DNA of 35,700 bases. Origin: Candidatus Saccharimonadota bacterium (GTDB lineage: Bacteria; Patescibacteriota; Saccharimonadia; Saccharimonadales; Saccharimonadaceae). The stretch lies in assembly GCA_009786195.1 (NCBI GenBank), contig WQTP01000039.1, positions 1 to 35,700 on the forward strand, given 5' to 3'. The notes under the pieces are model-generated. The model did no database searches. It was given only the letters and a program-made list of their open reading frames with translations, and was not told where the DNA came from. This document shows positions 1-8,627 of this stretch, in pieces. The first letter of the stretch is position 1; every line of letters starts with the position of its first letter. Made by a program: the position numbers and the translations under genes.

Positions 1-133
1 GGGATATCAAAACGGTTCCCTCGGATATCCAGTGGGACCAGAAGTTCTTGATTCGAACGGGATTGTGTCTCAGGTTTATGAGCATGGTGTGATCCATTGC
101 TCTGGCGTCTACTGCTGGTTTGACGTTAAGTGA
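1..133 (+). CDS. 3' end of an LGFP-repeat protein (5' truncated by window edge)
   Basis: Frame starting at nt 2 reads GYQNGSLGYPVGPEVLDSNGIVSQVYEHGVIHCSGVYCWFDVK*; the 'G.LG.P...E......G..Q.+..G.I' pattern is typical of LGFP repeats. Confidence 0.65.
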   Translation, partial: GYQNGSLGYPVGPEVLDSNGIVSQVYEHGVIHCSGVYCWFDVK

Positions 134-192
134 TTAAAGAGGTTCATCTAGTATTTGCTAGTTTGCTGATTAACCGGAAAACACCGTAGGGG

Positions 193-885
193 CTAAAGAA
201 CGATTCCCCCTCGTTGCTGTTCGAGTCGCTCTCGCGTATCTTTATCGTGCCACGAAGCACCGAAATAATGCATCGTGTACGTATTGTCCGTAATTCTATC
301 CTGCTTTGGTGAGTTCCAGTAGCGTGGACAAAAATATTCCTTTGGATACACTGTTATGTCTTTTAATTTCTGAAAAGAATCTTCTGGATTCATTCCCATT
401 TTTATGAGCTCTTCTTGCATTCTGCTATTAATTGTCCTGAGATTGATTTCCCCATTCTCATCGATTAAGTGCTCGCGCTTGTAAAAATTCTTTATTATCT
501 TTTTGATAAATGGGTGATGTTTTTTAGCTCCAAAAATACAGCCGGCGATATGATTGTCCTGTTCGAATCCCATGAACATATCTTCGTTCAAAAATTTGTC
601 AAGGTTTTTGAATACTTTGGTATTAACATCCATATAAATTCCACCAAATTTATACATTTTTTCCAATCGACAGACATCCGCAATAAACGCCCATTTTTTC
701 TTTTCGTAGGCTTCTTTTGCATAGTTATATTTGTTGATGTTAAAATTGCTCTCATCCCATCTCATTATTTTATAATCTGGACATTGTTCTTCCCACGTTT
801 TCATGAGCTCCTTAGTTTCCTTTGAAAGTGGTTTGCCGCCGAACCAACAATAGTGAATGATTCTAGGAATTTTCTTTGTGCTCAT
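193..885 (-). CDS. Glycosyltransferase with DXD motif (Gly_transf_sug / capsular polysaccharide synthesis type)
   Basis: IPRIIHYCWFGGKPL..., then FIADVCRLEKMYKFGGIYMDVNTKV (DXD region); overlaps the upstream ORF by 4 nt. Confidence 0.85.
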   Translation of the reverse strand: MSTKKIPRIIHYCWFGGKPLSKETKELMKTWEEQCPDYKIMRWDESNFNINKYNYAKEAYEKKKWAFIADVCRLEKMYKFGGIYMDVNTKVFKNLDKFLNEDMFMGFEQDNHIAGCIFGAKKHHPFIKKIIKNFYKREHLIDENGEINLRTINSRMQEELIKMGMNPEDSFQKLKDITVYPKEYFCPRYWNSPKQDRITDNTYTMHYFGASWHDKDTRERLEQQRGGIVL

Positions 886-3170
886 TGCCTAGTCCTCCCA
901 TATCTAATGCGACGTTTAATGTTACCAGCAAGCAACCGCGCAGATCTTTTGATGGACAAAAAACTAGCCAGCTCGGTGGCCAAGCGGTCATTTTCGGCCT
1001 CGAGTCGCTCCACCTCGGGATTGCTACCAACTCTTTTCTTGGGCTTAGCCCTCTCAGCTTCCCATGGTAACTTTTCCACCGTAATAAATTTGTTATTTTT
1101 GACGTGCTCTATTTCTTTTTCGGTAATTTTACTCAATTCTTTTTTTGGATTTATAAACATTTTGACGAATTGGATTTTCGTTTGTCGAGGAACATCAGCC
1201 ACGAGAGCAGAAAAAATGCCCGTTCTGATTGACCTTTTATACTTCTTCAGGTATTTTGCATACTTTTCTTCTTCGCCCTTTTTATAAATCATTCGAGCAA
1301 TCGCAGCGTGATTATGCCAAACATGGCAATTGAAAGCTCGTTTTATTCTGTTATTCATAATTTTGGAATGTTTTTTCTGATAAGCATACGCGTCGAAACA
1401 TGTTTCCCAACGCCTAATGTCTGTCGAGCGAGTTGCGGAGTCTGGGTTGAAACGCTGCAGATATAGTTTTTTCAAGCCAACCGCTACTGGGCCTGAGTGC
1501 TGGAAGGTCATGATATTAAAAGTCATGCCTTCAGCAGATAATAGTTCTGTGCGAAACCTCAGTTTATTTTCTTCAATGAGACTTCGTCTGTAAATCTTGT
1601 TCCAGACAGATTCGCGGAAAAACCATGCATATATACCCTCTATCGCTTTTTCTGGGGGCCACAACTGAAAATGATCATTCTCTATTGGCTTATCATCATT
1701 ATACTCGTCGTAGCAATATAGCGAGGCGCCAATATTGGTATTCATATTCTCAATTAATCCAACCATATATTCTACAAAAGTTGGCGCGATAATATCATCA
1801 CTATCCACGAAAATTACATATTCGCCTTTGGCGTTATCCAAACCAACGTTTCGAGCGGTTGAGAGTCCGCCATTTTCTTTGTGAATAACCATGATCCTAG
1901 AATCTTTTTTTGCATATTCATCAGCAATTTCTCCAGCTTTATCCGGTGTGCCGTCATCAACAATAATAATCTCGATATTTTGATAAGTTTGGGCAATGAT
2001 GCTATCGAGACACTCTGCAATATATTTCTCAACATTATAAGCCGGCAAGAGCACTGAAACCAGCGGGCTATCTATGCGCAAACTATTATTCAAGTACTTT
2101 ATGGATTTCTTTCTGCCCGCTTCAATCGCTCGGTGAGCGTTTCCGAGGTGGACATCAAAAGTGTATTTTTTTCTTACCGGTTCGTCATATCCAATTAACC
2201 TATCGCGTAAATTAACCAATTCAAGCAAATTGTGCACTCGAGAATTTTGCGATAATTTATCGTCACTTTTGAATCTATCAAAGACATAAAACGGTTTGGA
2301 ACAAATAATGGAAAAAATTGCACCGTGGAATGAATCTGTTAAAACAATTTCAGCATCATCAATTAGGTTGAAAAACTCTTCGGGCCCAGCCCCGAGTTGA
2401 AACTCTCCGTAATTTGCATCCTTAGAAAAAATAGGTACTATTTTAATCGGTAATTTTTGCTCTTTCGCGATACGATCAACATGATTCCACGCATTTTCGT
2501 TTTCGCCAAGAAAATAACACAAGATATATTTATCACCACTCGACCGCTTGTTTTGTTTTATAACTTTTCTCCACTCAGAATAATCCAGTAAGAATGTCGG
2601 ATCAAGAACAATACTAGCTTCTTTTTGAGTTAGGTCATGAATCAACTTCGCACCATGTGCCTCTCTGGCTGAAAGATGTGCGAACTGCGAAATCAAGCTA
2701 GTCATATTATTTCGCACGTGCTCGTTATCGATCGAAGTTACACCAAAGCTCGGCGCATATGATATTTTCTTCCTGTTATCTTCTACGAAATCCAAAAAAT
2801 ACCGCGAGTCGAAAACTATCGGCGACCATATCTGGTCAGAACCCGTAATAAACGCGTCGTATTTGGAATTTAGCTTATCGAAATCATCATCGTCCACACA
2901 ACTATGAGTAAAAGAAAGTTGGTTTTTGATAAAATCATCAAATTTAGCATCGCGTTTTTTGTCGACGATCCGCTCCGCAGTCCCATAGTCGGTCGCATCA
3001 TCTGCCTTGGCGCCTGTTGGGTATCTTTTGCCATGCGGGATGTAATTTATAATGTCAACATTATACCCTTCTGATTTCAATGTGTTGCTGAGTGCTACAA
3101 CCTGCAGGGCTGTCCCATAATTGCGATAATGCCACCATGTGGTCAATGCCACTTTTTTGGTCATCGCCAT
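882..3170 (-). CDS. Fusion: N-terminal polysaccharide pyruvyl transferase-like domain plus GT2 glycosyltransferase domain plus C-terminal coiled coil
   Basis: N-terminus TWWHYRNYGTALQVVALSNTLKSEGYNVDIINY and ...VLTDSFHGAIFSIICSKPFYVF (pyruvyltransferase-like); middle SPLVSVLLPAYNVEKYIAECLDSIIAQTYQNIEIIIVDDGTPDKAGEI (GT2). Confidence 0.85.
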   Translation of the reverse strand: MAMTKKVALTTWWHYRNYGTALQVVALSNTLKSEGYNVDIINYIPHGKRYPTGAKADDATDYGTAERIVDKKRDAKFDDFIKNQLSFTHSCVDDDDFDKLNSKYDAFITGSDQIWSPIVFDSRYFLDFVEDNRKKISYAPSFGVTSIDNEHVRNNMTSLISQFAHLSAREAHGAKLIHDLTQKEASIVLDPTFLLDYSEWRKVIKQNKRSSGDKYILCYFLGENENAWNHVDRIAKEQKLPIKIVPIFSKDANYGEFQLGAGPEEFFNLIDDAEIVLTDSFHGAIFSIICSKPFYVFDRFKSDDKLSQNSRVHNLLELVNLRDRLIGYDEPVRKKYTFDVHLGNAHRAIEAGRKKSIKYLNNSLRIDSPLVSVLLPAYNVEKYIAECLDSIIAQTYQNIEIIIVDDGTPDKAGEIADEYAKKDSRIMVIHKENGGLSTARNVGLDNAKGEYVIFVDSDDIIAPTFVEYMVGLIENMNTNIGASLYCYDEYNDDKPIENDHFQLWPPEKAIEGIYAWFFRESVWNKIYRRSLIEENKLRFRTELLSAEGMTFNIMTFQHSGPVAVGLKKLYLQRFNPDSATRSTDIRRWETCFDAYAYQKKHSKIMNNRIKRAFNCHVWHNHAAIARMIYKKGEEEKYAKYLKKYKRSIRTGIFSALVADVPRQTKIQFVKMFINPKKELSKITEKEIEHVKNNKFITVEKLPWEAERAKPKKRVGSNPEVERLEAENDRLATELASFLSIKRSARLLAGNIKRRIRYGRTRQ

Positions 3171-4345
3171 TTGCCCCGATCAAATAATATCGCCCATTTC
3201 GCTTTGCTTTGCCCATAATCAGTTCTTCGCACTATAAATTTAGGGGAGGAAGCGTCTGGCAGATAACACAAGATATTACCGTCGCTATCCCACACCTCCC
3301 CCATAATTTTTATGGTGGAGTCGTTAATTTGCGACAGATCAAACGCGCCGGTATGGATAACTTCTGTATTTTTTTTACATAATTCCGTTTTTGTTCTCCC
3401 GCCAATTATCGAAACACTTCTATCCATATCCATCAGGCTCACTAGCGCGTTCGTTTCTATATCTTGCATAACCTTATAGCTAATCTTTATTTCTATCATT
3501 TCGTTTTGATTGACTTGCTTTGGACTGAGTAGTTCAATTTTAAAATCTTTAACAATAGAGTCTGAGGCCTCGTCCTTTTGGGTATTTGCAAATGATGGGT
3601 CTAGGTTTCTTAAGCTATACTCATTTGCTATATCTTCTGGCGCACCATTGATAATCATTTTGTTGCTGTCAATTAAAATCGCCTTGTTGCAATATTCTCG
3701 AACCGCATCCATCGAATGAGTGACTAACACGACCGTTTTCATTTTGTCTTTTTTTATATCGTCAAAAAACAAGTTGCACTTCCTCTGAAACGCCTCGTCC
3801 CCGACGGCGAGGACTTCGTCCAGGACCAGGATATCCGATTTGGCGCGGATGGCACAGGAGAAGGCCAGGCGGACCTGCATGCCGGAGGAATAATTCTTTA
3901 GTTTTTGATTCATGAATTCGCCCAGTTCGGCGAAATCGACAATATCATCGTACATTTCGTCGACTTCTTTTACCGAAAAACCCATCAGTGCACCATTTAA
4001 ATAAACATTCTCGCGCCCCGTCAGTTCGGAGTTGAAACCAACGCCCAGTTCAATGAATGATACCAGAGAACCGTTGACTCGAACCGAACCACCATCTGGT
4101 TCGTAAATTCCTGAAATCAGTTTAAGTAGCGTCGATTTACCCGAACCGTTTCGTCCGACGATGCCGAAAAAGTCGCCCTTTTCGACGTTGAACGATACGT
4201 CGTGCAGCACGCGCTGTTTTTTGTAACCTTTGACTCCGCGCGTCCAATTCAAAAACGCTTGTTTGAGTCCGGCCGGTTTTTCCGTCGGTAGGCGAAAATG
4301 TTTGGATAAGTTCTTAACCTCAATAGCGATTTCTTTACTCATCAC
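3161..4345 (-). CDS. Polysaccharide ABC exporter ATP-binding protein (Wzt/TagH-like) with C-terminal extension
   Basis: Walker A GRNGSGKST, signature YSSGMQVRLAFSCAI, Walker B DILVLDEVLAVGDEAF; extra C-terminal domain as in Wzt. Confidence 0.93.
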   Translation of the reverse strand: MMSKEIAIEVKNLSKHFRLPTEKPAGLKQAFLNWTRGVKGYKKQRVLHDVSFNVEKGDFFGIVGRNGSGKSTLLKLISGIYEPDGGSVRVNGSLVSFIELGVGFNSELTGRENVYLNGALMGFSVKEVDEMYDDIVDFAELGEFMNQKLKNYSSGMQVRLAFSCAIRAKSDILVLDEVLAVGDEAFQRKCNLFFDDIKKDKMKTVVLVTHSMDAVREYCNKAILIDSNKMIINGAPEDIANEYSLRNLDPSFANTQKDEASDSIVKDFKIELLSPKQVNQNEMIEIKISYKVMQDIETNALVSLMDMDRSVSIIGGRTKTELCKKNTEVIHTGAFDLSQINDSTIKIMGEVWDSDGNILCYLPDASSPKFIVRRTDYGQSKAKWAILFDRGKWR

Positions 4346-5154
4346 ACTAACTCCGTAAATCGCCTAGACGCCTTGCGGAAATAAAGAATCGACACGGTTG
4401 TGATCGCGGCCGCGATTAACAGCGGTGCAATTTGGATAAGTGGATTATTAACTAAACTCCAAATTGTGTCAGTCGGCGCATAAGTTACAGCGCTGCGAGC
4501 ATCCTGAATCACTTGCGCTACGGGGTTGAATAGCAGCGCCTTGGCCGCCAGCGGACTCATATTGATCACCATGGAAAGCGGATAAATAATCGGCGTGGCA
4601 TAAAACAGCGCTTGCATAATCACTTCCCAAATATGCGCCAGGTCGCGAAACTTGACATAGAGCGCCGCCAGCAAAAACGCCACCGCCAGCGCAAAAATAA
4701 ACAGTTCGACAACCAGCGGTACGAGCAGCAACGCCGTCCAACGAAATTGCACACCACTAAGCACCGCGAACACCAACACCACTAGCAAATTAATACCGAG
4801 ATTGATCAACGCTGACATCGCTCGCGACACCACCACCACACTTTTCGGAATCTTTATTTTCCGGAGCAGCCCACCATTCTCCACAATAGCTCGCATTCCC
4901 ATCCCCGTCGTTTCAGCAAAAAACGTCCACAGAACAATACCGAGAAGTAACGAAACCGGATAGTGCGGAATACCATTGCCCATTTTCAGAAAATGCACAA
5001 ACACGACATACATCACCGTAAACAGCATCAGTGGTTTGAGCGCCGACCATAGCATACCGAGCGCTGAATCTTCGTAGCGCAATTTGAAATCTGTCCTCAC
5101 CAGTTCACGCAGCAAAATAGTAGAATAGCGGTATTTCTCACGTATCTTTTTCAT
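4342..5154 (-). CDS. Polysaccharide ABC exporter permease (Wzm/TagG-like); start revised to MKKIREKYRY
   Basis: LRELVRTDFKLRYEDSALGMLWSALKPL, ABC2-membrane type; ORF track starts at 5190, but ATG at 5154 lies 7 nt after a TGaTATACT element. Confidence 0.9.
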   Translation of the reverse strand: MKKIREKYRYSTILLRELVRTDFKLRYEDSALGMLWSALKPLMLFTVMYVVFVHFLKMGNGIPHYPVSLLLGIVLWTFFAETTGMGMRAIVENGGLLRKIKIPKSVVVVSRAMSALINLGINLLVVLVFAVLSGVQFRWTALLLVPLVVELFIFALAVAFLLAALYVKFRDLAHIWEVIMQALFYATPIIYPLSMVINMSPLAAKALLFNPVAQVIQDARSAVTYAPTDTIWSLVNNPLIQIAPLLIAAAITTVSILYFRKASRRFTELV

Positions 5155-5195
5155 TACTAATAGTATATCATTTTCTTGATAATTATTCATTATAA

Positions 5196-6377
5196 TCAGG
5201 GGTGCAGACGTTCGAACAATTCTAATGCACTAGCAAAAGTCTTGTCCATATCATAATAAGCATACTCGCCCAAACGTCCACCAAAAATGATGTTTTCGTC
5301 TTTTTTAGCGAGTTCTTGATATTTTGCCAAACGTTCTTGGTCCTTGATCGTATTGACTGGATAGTACGGTTCGTCGCCACGTTGCCAAGTTTTGCTGTAT
5401 TCGCGCACGATGACGGTTTTGTCGTAATCCTCAGCGTAACCTGGCCATTTGTCGGGATCGTTTGCCCGTTCGGGATGGAAATGTTTGAATTCGTGAATAC
5501 GCGTGTATTCTGGTATCAAATCGGCGTAATTCATGACTGGACAACCCTGGAAATCATGCACATCAACGATTTCCTTTTTCAGATCCAAACTGCGCCACTT
5601 CAATTCGCCAAATTGATAATCATAAAAACGATCGATCGGCCCAGTAAATATTGTTGTAATTTTCACATCTCTTAATTTTTGAATTTCTTCATCGTCAAAG
5701 TAATCAATCCCCAACCGTACTTCGACCGATCCTGCACCCCGATTGCCAACCGCGATCATATTCTTGAATAACTGTTCATAACCGTCCACCGGTAAACCTT
5801 CGTGTGAATTATTGAAATAGCGATTATCGTAATTATAACGCACTGGTAATCGTTTGATAATTTCGGGCGACAGTTCTTCGGCCGGCGTTTGCCACTGCTT
5901 GGCCGTGTAATTCATGATAAAAGCTTCGAACAGTGGTTTACCAATCAAAGAAATCCCTTGTTCTTTGAGATTCTTGGGTTTATCCGGCGCATCGGCCGCC
6001 TGCTCGATGATTTTGGCTCTGGCCTCGTCGGGCGTCATGGCCGAATGAAAAAACTGATTAATCGTACCGAGGTTAATCGGCATCGAAAAAACTTCGCTCT
6101 CATGTGTAGTGTAAACTTTGTGTACATAGTTGGTAAATTTGGTAAAACGATTAACATACTCCCACACCTTTTCGTCGCTGGTATGGAAAAGATGTGCGCC
6201 ATATTTGTGACATTCGATACCCGTTTCTTTATCAAATTCCGAATAGGAATTACCACCAATGTGATCTCGTTTATCGATGACCAGCACGTTTCGACCCAGC
6301 TCGTTTGCCACCCGTTCAGCAATCGTCAGACCAAAAATCCCCGTTCCTACTACTAACAAATCTGGTTTCGTGTTCAT
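5196..6377 (-). CDS. glf: UDP-galactopyranose mutase
   Basis: FAD motif LLVVGTGIFGLTIAERVANELGRNVLVIDKRDHIGGNSYSE, plus YGAHLFHTSDEKVWEYVNRF and NYTAKQWQTPAEELSP. Confidence 0.95.
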   Translation of the reverse strand: MNTKPDLLVVGTGIFGLTIAERVANELGRNVLVIDKRDHIGGNSYSEFDKETGIECHKYGAHLFHTSDEKVWEYVNRFTKFTNYVHKVYTTHESEVFSMPINLGTINQFFHSAMTPDEARAKIIEQAADAPDKPKNLKEQGISLIGKPLFEAFIMNYTAKQWQTPAEELSPEIIKRLPVRYNYDNRYFNNSHEGLPVDGYEQLFKNMIAVGNRGAGSVEVRLGIDYFDDEEIQKLRDVKITTIFTGPIDRFYDYQFGELKWRSLDLKKEIVDVHDFQGCPVMNYADLIPEYTRIHEFKHFHPERANDPDKWPGYAEDYDKTVIVREYSKTWQRGDEPYYPVNTIKDQERLAKYQELAKKDENIIFGGRLGEYAYYDMDKTFASALELFERLHP

Positions 6378-6386
6378 AGTAAACTA

Positions 6387-7109
6387 TTACAATTTCGCCG
6401 CAGCAGCAGCGTCGACGATCACAGTTACGTTGGGGTGTGATTGCAAAGCGCTGGCTGGCACATCTACGGTTTGCGGGCCATTGATCATCGCCGCAACTGC
6501 ATCAGCTTTGTTCTCACCACTGGCAATAATTAAGATTTGCTTGGCTTGCATGATGCTGGCGATGCCCATCGTGATAGCCTGCTTTGGCACTTCATCAATC
6601 GAATTGAAAAAGCGCGCATTGTCCCTGAGAGTTGATTCGTTCAAATCGACTACATGAGTCTTAATACCAAACGATGTACCTGGTTCGTTAAAACCAATAT
6701 GACCGTTCGAACCAATCCCTAGCAACTGCAGATCAACGTTCAGTCCATCCAAAATCGCGTCATATCGGCGACATTGTTCAGTTTGATCTGCGCCGTCTTC
6801 GGGCAGGTGGATATTATCAGTCGGGATATCTAACTTTGAAAATAGATTACGCTGCATAAATGAATAATAACTCTCGGGATGCTCTTGGGGTAATCCTAGA
6901 TACTCGTCCAAATTAACGGTTTTAACCGCCCGATATGACGTGCCGTTTTGTTGGTGATCCGTTACCATGCGCTGGTACAGACCGACTGGACTAGATCCAG
7001 TAGCCAAACCCAGCACAGAGTCTGGTTTTGTCGTAACTATATTCTTGATAATATTAAAAGCTTGATCACTTAATTCATCATAATTTGCAGTTTTAATAAT
7101 CTTAAACAT
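6387..7109 (-). CDS. nagB: Glucosamine-6-phosphate deaminase
   Basis: LGLATGSSPVGLYQRM, VNLDEYLGLPQEHPESYYSFM, LLGIGSNGHIGFNEPGTSF; SD aaaggagg upstream. Confidence 0.95.
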   Translation of the reverse strand: MFKIIKTANYDELSDQAFNIIKNIVTTKPDSVLGLATGSSPVGLYQRMVTDHQQNGTSYRAVKTVNLDEYLGLPQEHPESYYSFMQRNLFSKLDIPTDNIHLPEDGADQTEQCRRYDAILDGLNVDLQLLGIGSNGHIGFNEPGTSFGIKTHVVDLNESTLRDNARFFNSIDEVPKQAITMGIASIMQAKQILIIASGENKADAVAAMINGPQTVDVPASALQSHPNVTVIVDAAAAAKL

Positions 7110-7212
7110 CGTTGTTCCTCCTTTTAACGTTACAACCAGTATAACATTTTTTACAGTAAGTTCAAACTTCGTTACTATAGAGTAAAATGCTGGTGCGTGT
7201 TAAAATGTTTGT

Positions 7213-8214
7213 ATGAACAAGTTGGTTACGATCGTTATTCCGGCTTATAACGAGGAGAAATCGTTGCCGTCGCTACTGGAACGTTTAGAAAATCTGGTCG
7301 AAGTTAGTCGTGATTATAATTTTGAATTCTTATTTATCGACGATGGTTCAAAAGACAAGACGTTGTCTATTTTACAACATGCATCCGAAATCGATCCGCA
7401 TCTTTCTTATCTCAGTTTTTCCCGAAATTTCGGCAAAGAAATCGCCGTAGCCGCTGGTATCGACCACGCTGATGGTGATGCGGTGGTAATCATGGACGCC
7501 GACGGTCAAGAACCGCCCGAGATGATCCCCGCGATGATTAAATGGTGGGAAAAGGGTTACGACGATGTCTACGCCCGTCGCAGTTCGCGCCACCATAGTA
7601 GCTTTTTCAGGAGTTTGACCTCGAAACTGTATTATCGCACTCTGCAGAAAATGTCGCGTGTACCAATCCAGATCGATACTGGCGATTTCCGCTTATTTTC
7701 TCGTCGCTGCATTCTAGCGCTCAGACAATTTCGCGAATCAGCACGACAAAACAAAGCTCTGTTCAGCTGGATCGGTTATCGCAAAAAAGAACTTTCTTTC
7801 GAACAGGGCGAGCGCGGCGGTGGTAAAACCAAATGGAAATTGGGTGTTCTTTCCCCTGGCAACTCCCTGATCAACCTGGCGATCGACGGTTTTACATCGT
7901 TTACAACTATCCCCCTGCGCCTCGTTACGCTGTTTGGTCTGTTAATTAGCGCCAGCGCGGCTATTTACATCGTTGTTGTTCTGATTCAGGCGTTTATGGG
8001 TCTGCCGCGCCTCGGTGGTTATAACACGATGCTGATTATTATCCTGTTTTTGGGCGGCGTACAGATGGTTTCTCTCGGTATTATTGGCGAATATGTCGGT
8101 CGAATTTTCAGCGAGACCAAAAATCGCCCTCTTTATCTGATTGAGGAAATTCATAAAGCAAAGGTAGCTAGCAGTGGCAAAAAAGACGATCCCGAAAAAC
8201 TTGATCAACAGTAA
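7213..8214 (+). CDS. GT2 family glycosyltransferase, DPMS/GtrB/ArnC-like with C-terminal TM helices
   Basis: VTIVIPAYNEEKSLPSLLERL, FIDDGSKDKT, AVVIMDADGQEPPEMIPAM; two C-terminal TM segments. Confidence 0.93.
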   Translation: MNKLVTIVIPAYNEEKSLPSLLERLENLVEVSRDYNFEFLFIDDGSKDKTLSILQHASEIDPHLSYLSFSRNFGKEIAVAAGIDHADGDAVVIMDADGQEPPEMIPAMIKWWEKGYDDVYARRSSRHHSSFFRSLTSKLYYRTLQKMSRVPIQIDTGDFRLFSRRCILALRQFRESARQNKALFSWIGYRKKELSFEQGERGGGKTKWKLGVLSPGNSLINLAIDGFTSFTTIPLRLVTLFGLLISASAAIYIVVVLIQAFMGLPRLGGYNTMLIIILFLGGVQMVSLGIIGEYVGRIFSETKNRPLYLIEEIHKAKVASSGKKDDPEKLDQQ

Positions 8215-8605
8215 AGAGTTTCGCTTCGTTATCGTCGGCGGCGTCAACACTGTGATCGATTTCGCATTTTATAATTTTCTTAGCAAAATTTTCAGTCTGG
8301 CGCTACCCGTCGCTAACATGATTTCGAGTTTTATCGCTATGTTGTTTAGTTTTTTTATGAACAAAAAGTGGACATTTCGCTCGAGTGGGAAAAATTACCT
8401 CCGCGAAATCGTTTTGTTTTTCATTTTCACCATCATTAGCATTTGGGTGATCCAAAGCGGCCTGATTTGGCTAGTTGAAAATACCTTTTCCACCATCGAT
8501 TGGCAAAATTTTTGGACCAAAAATCTGCTCAAAATCGCCGCGTCTATTCCATCGTTAATTTGGAATTATGTGACGTATAATCGTTTTGTGTTCAAGGATA
8601 AATAG
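8174..8605 (+). CDS. GtrA-like membrane protein
   Basis: FRFVIVGGVNTVIDFAFYNFL...FMNKKWTFRSSGK...NYVTYNRFVFK; overlaps the GT2 gene by 41 nt. Confidence 0.88.
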   Translation: MAKKTIPKNLINSKEFRFVIVGGVNTVIDFAFYNFLSKIFSLALPVANMISSFIAMLFSFFMNKKWTFRSSGKNYLREIVLFFIFTIISIWVIQSGLIWLVENTFSTIDWQNFWTKNLLKIAASIPSLIWNYVTYNRFVFKDK

Positions 8606-8627
8606 TTATTGTAATTCTTGCGATAGT

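Noticed and set aside
133-192. CTAGtatttgCTAG inverted repeat between the LGFP gene and the glycan operon
   Set aside because: Only 4-bp arms and no U-tract; not convincing as a terminator.
561-570. GTTCGAATCC, resembling a tRNA T-loop
   Set aside because: Lies within the coding sequence of the DXD glycosyltransferase; no acceptor or anticodon stems could be assembled around it.
469-1287. Plus-strand ORFs 469..825, 853..1287 and 876..1070
   Set aside because: Antisense to well-supported glycosyltransferase genes; composition looks like mirrored coding sequence, no domain signal.
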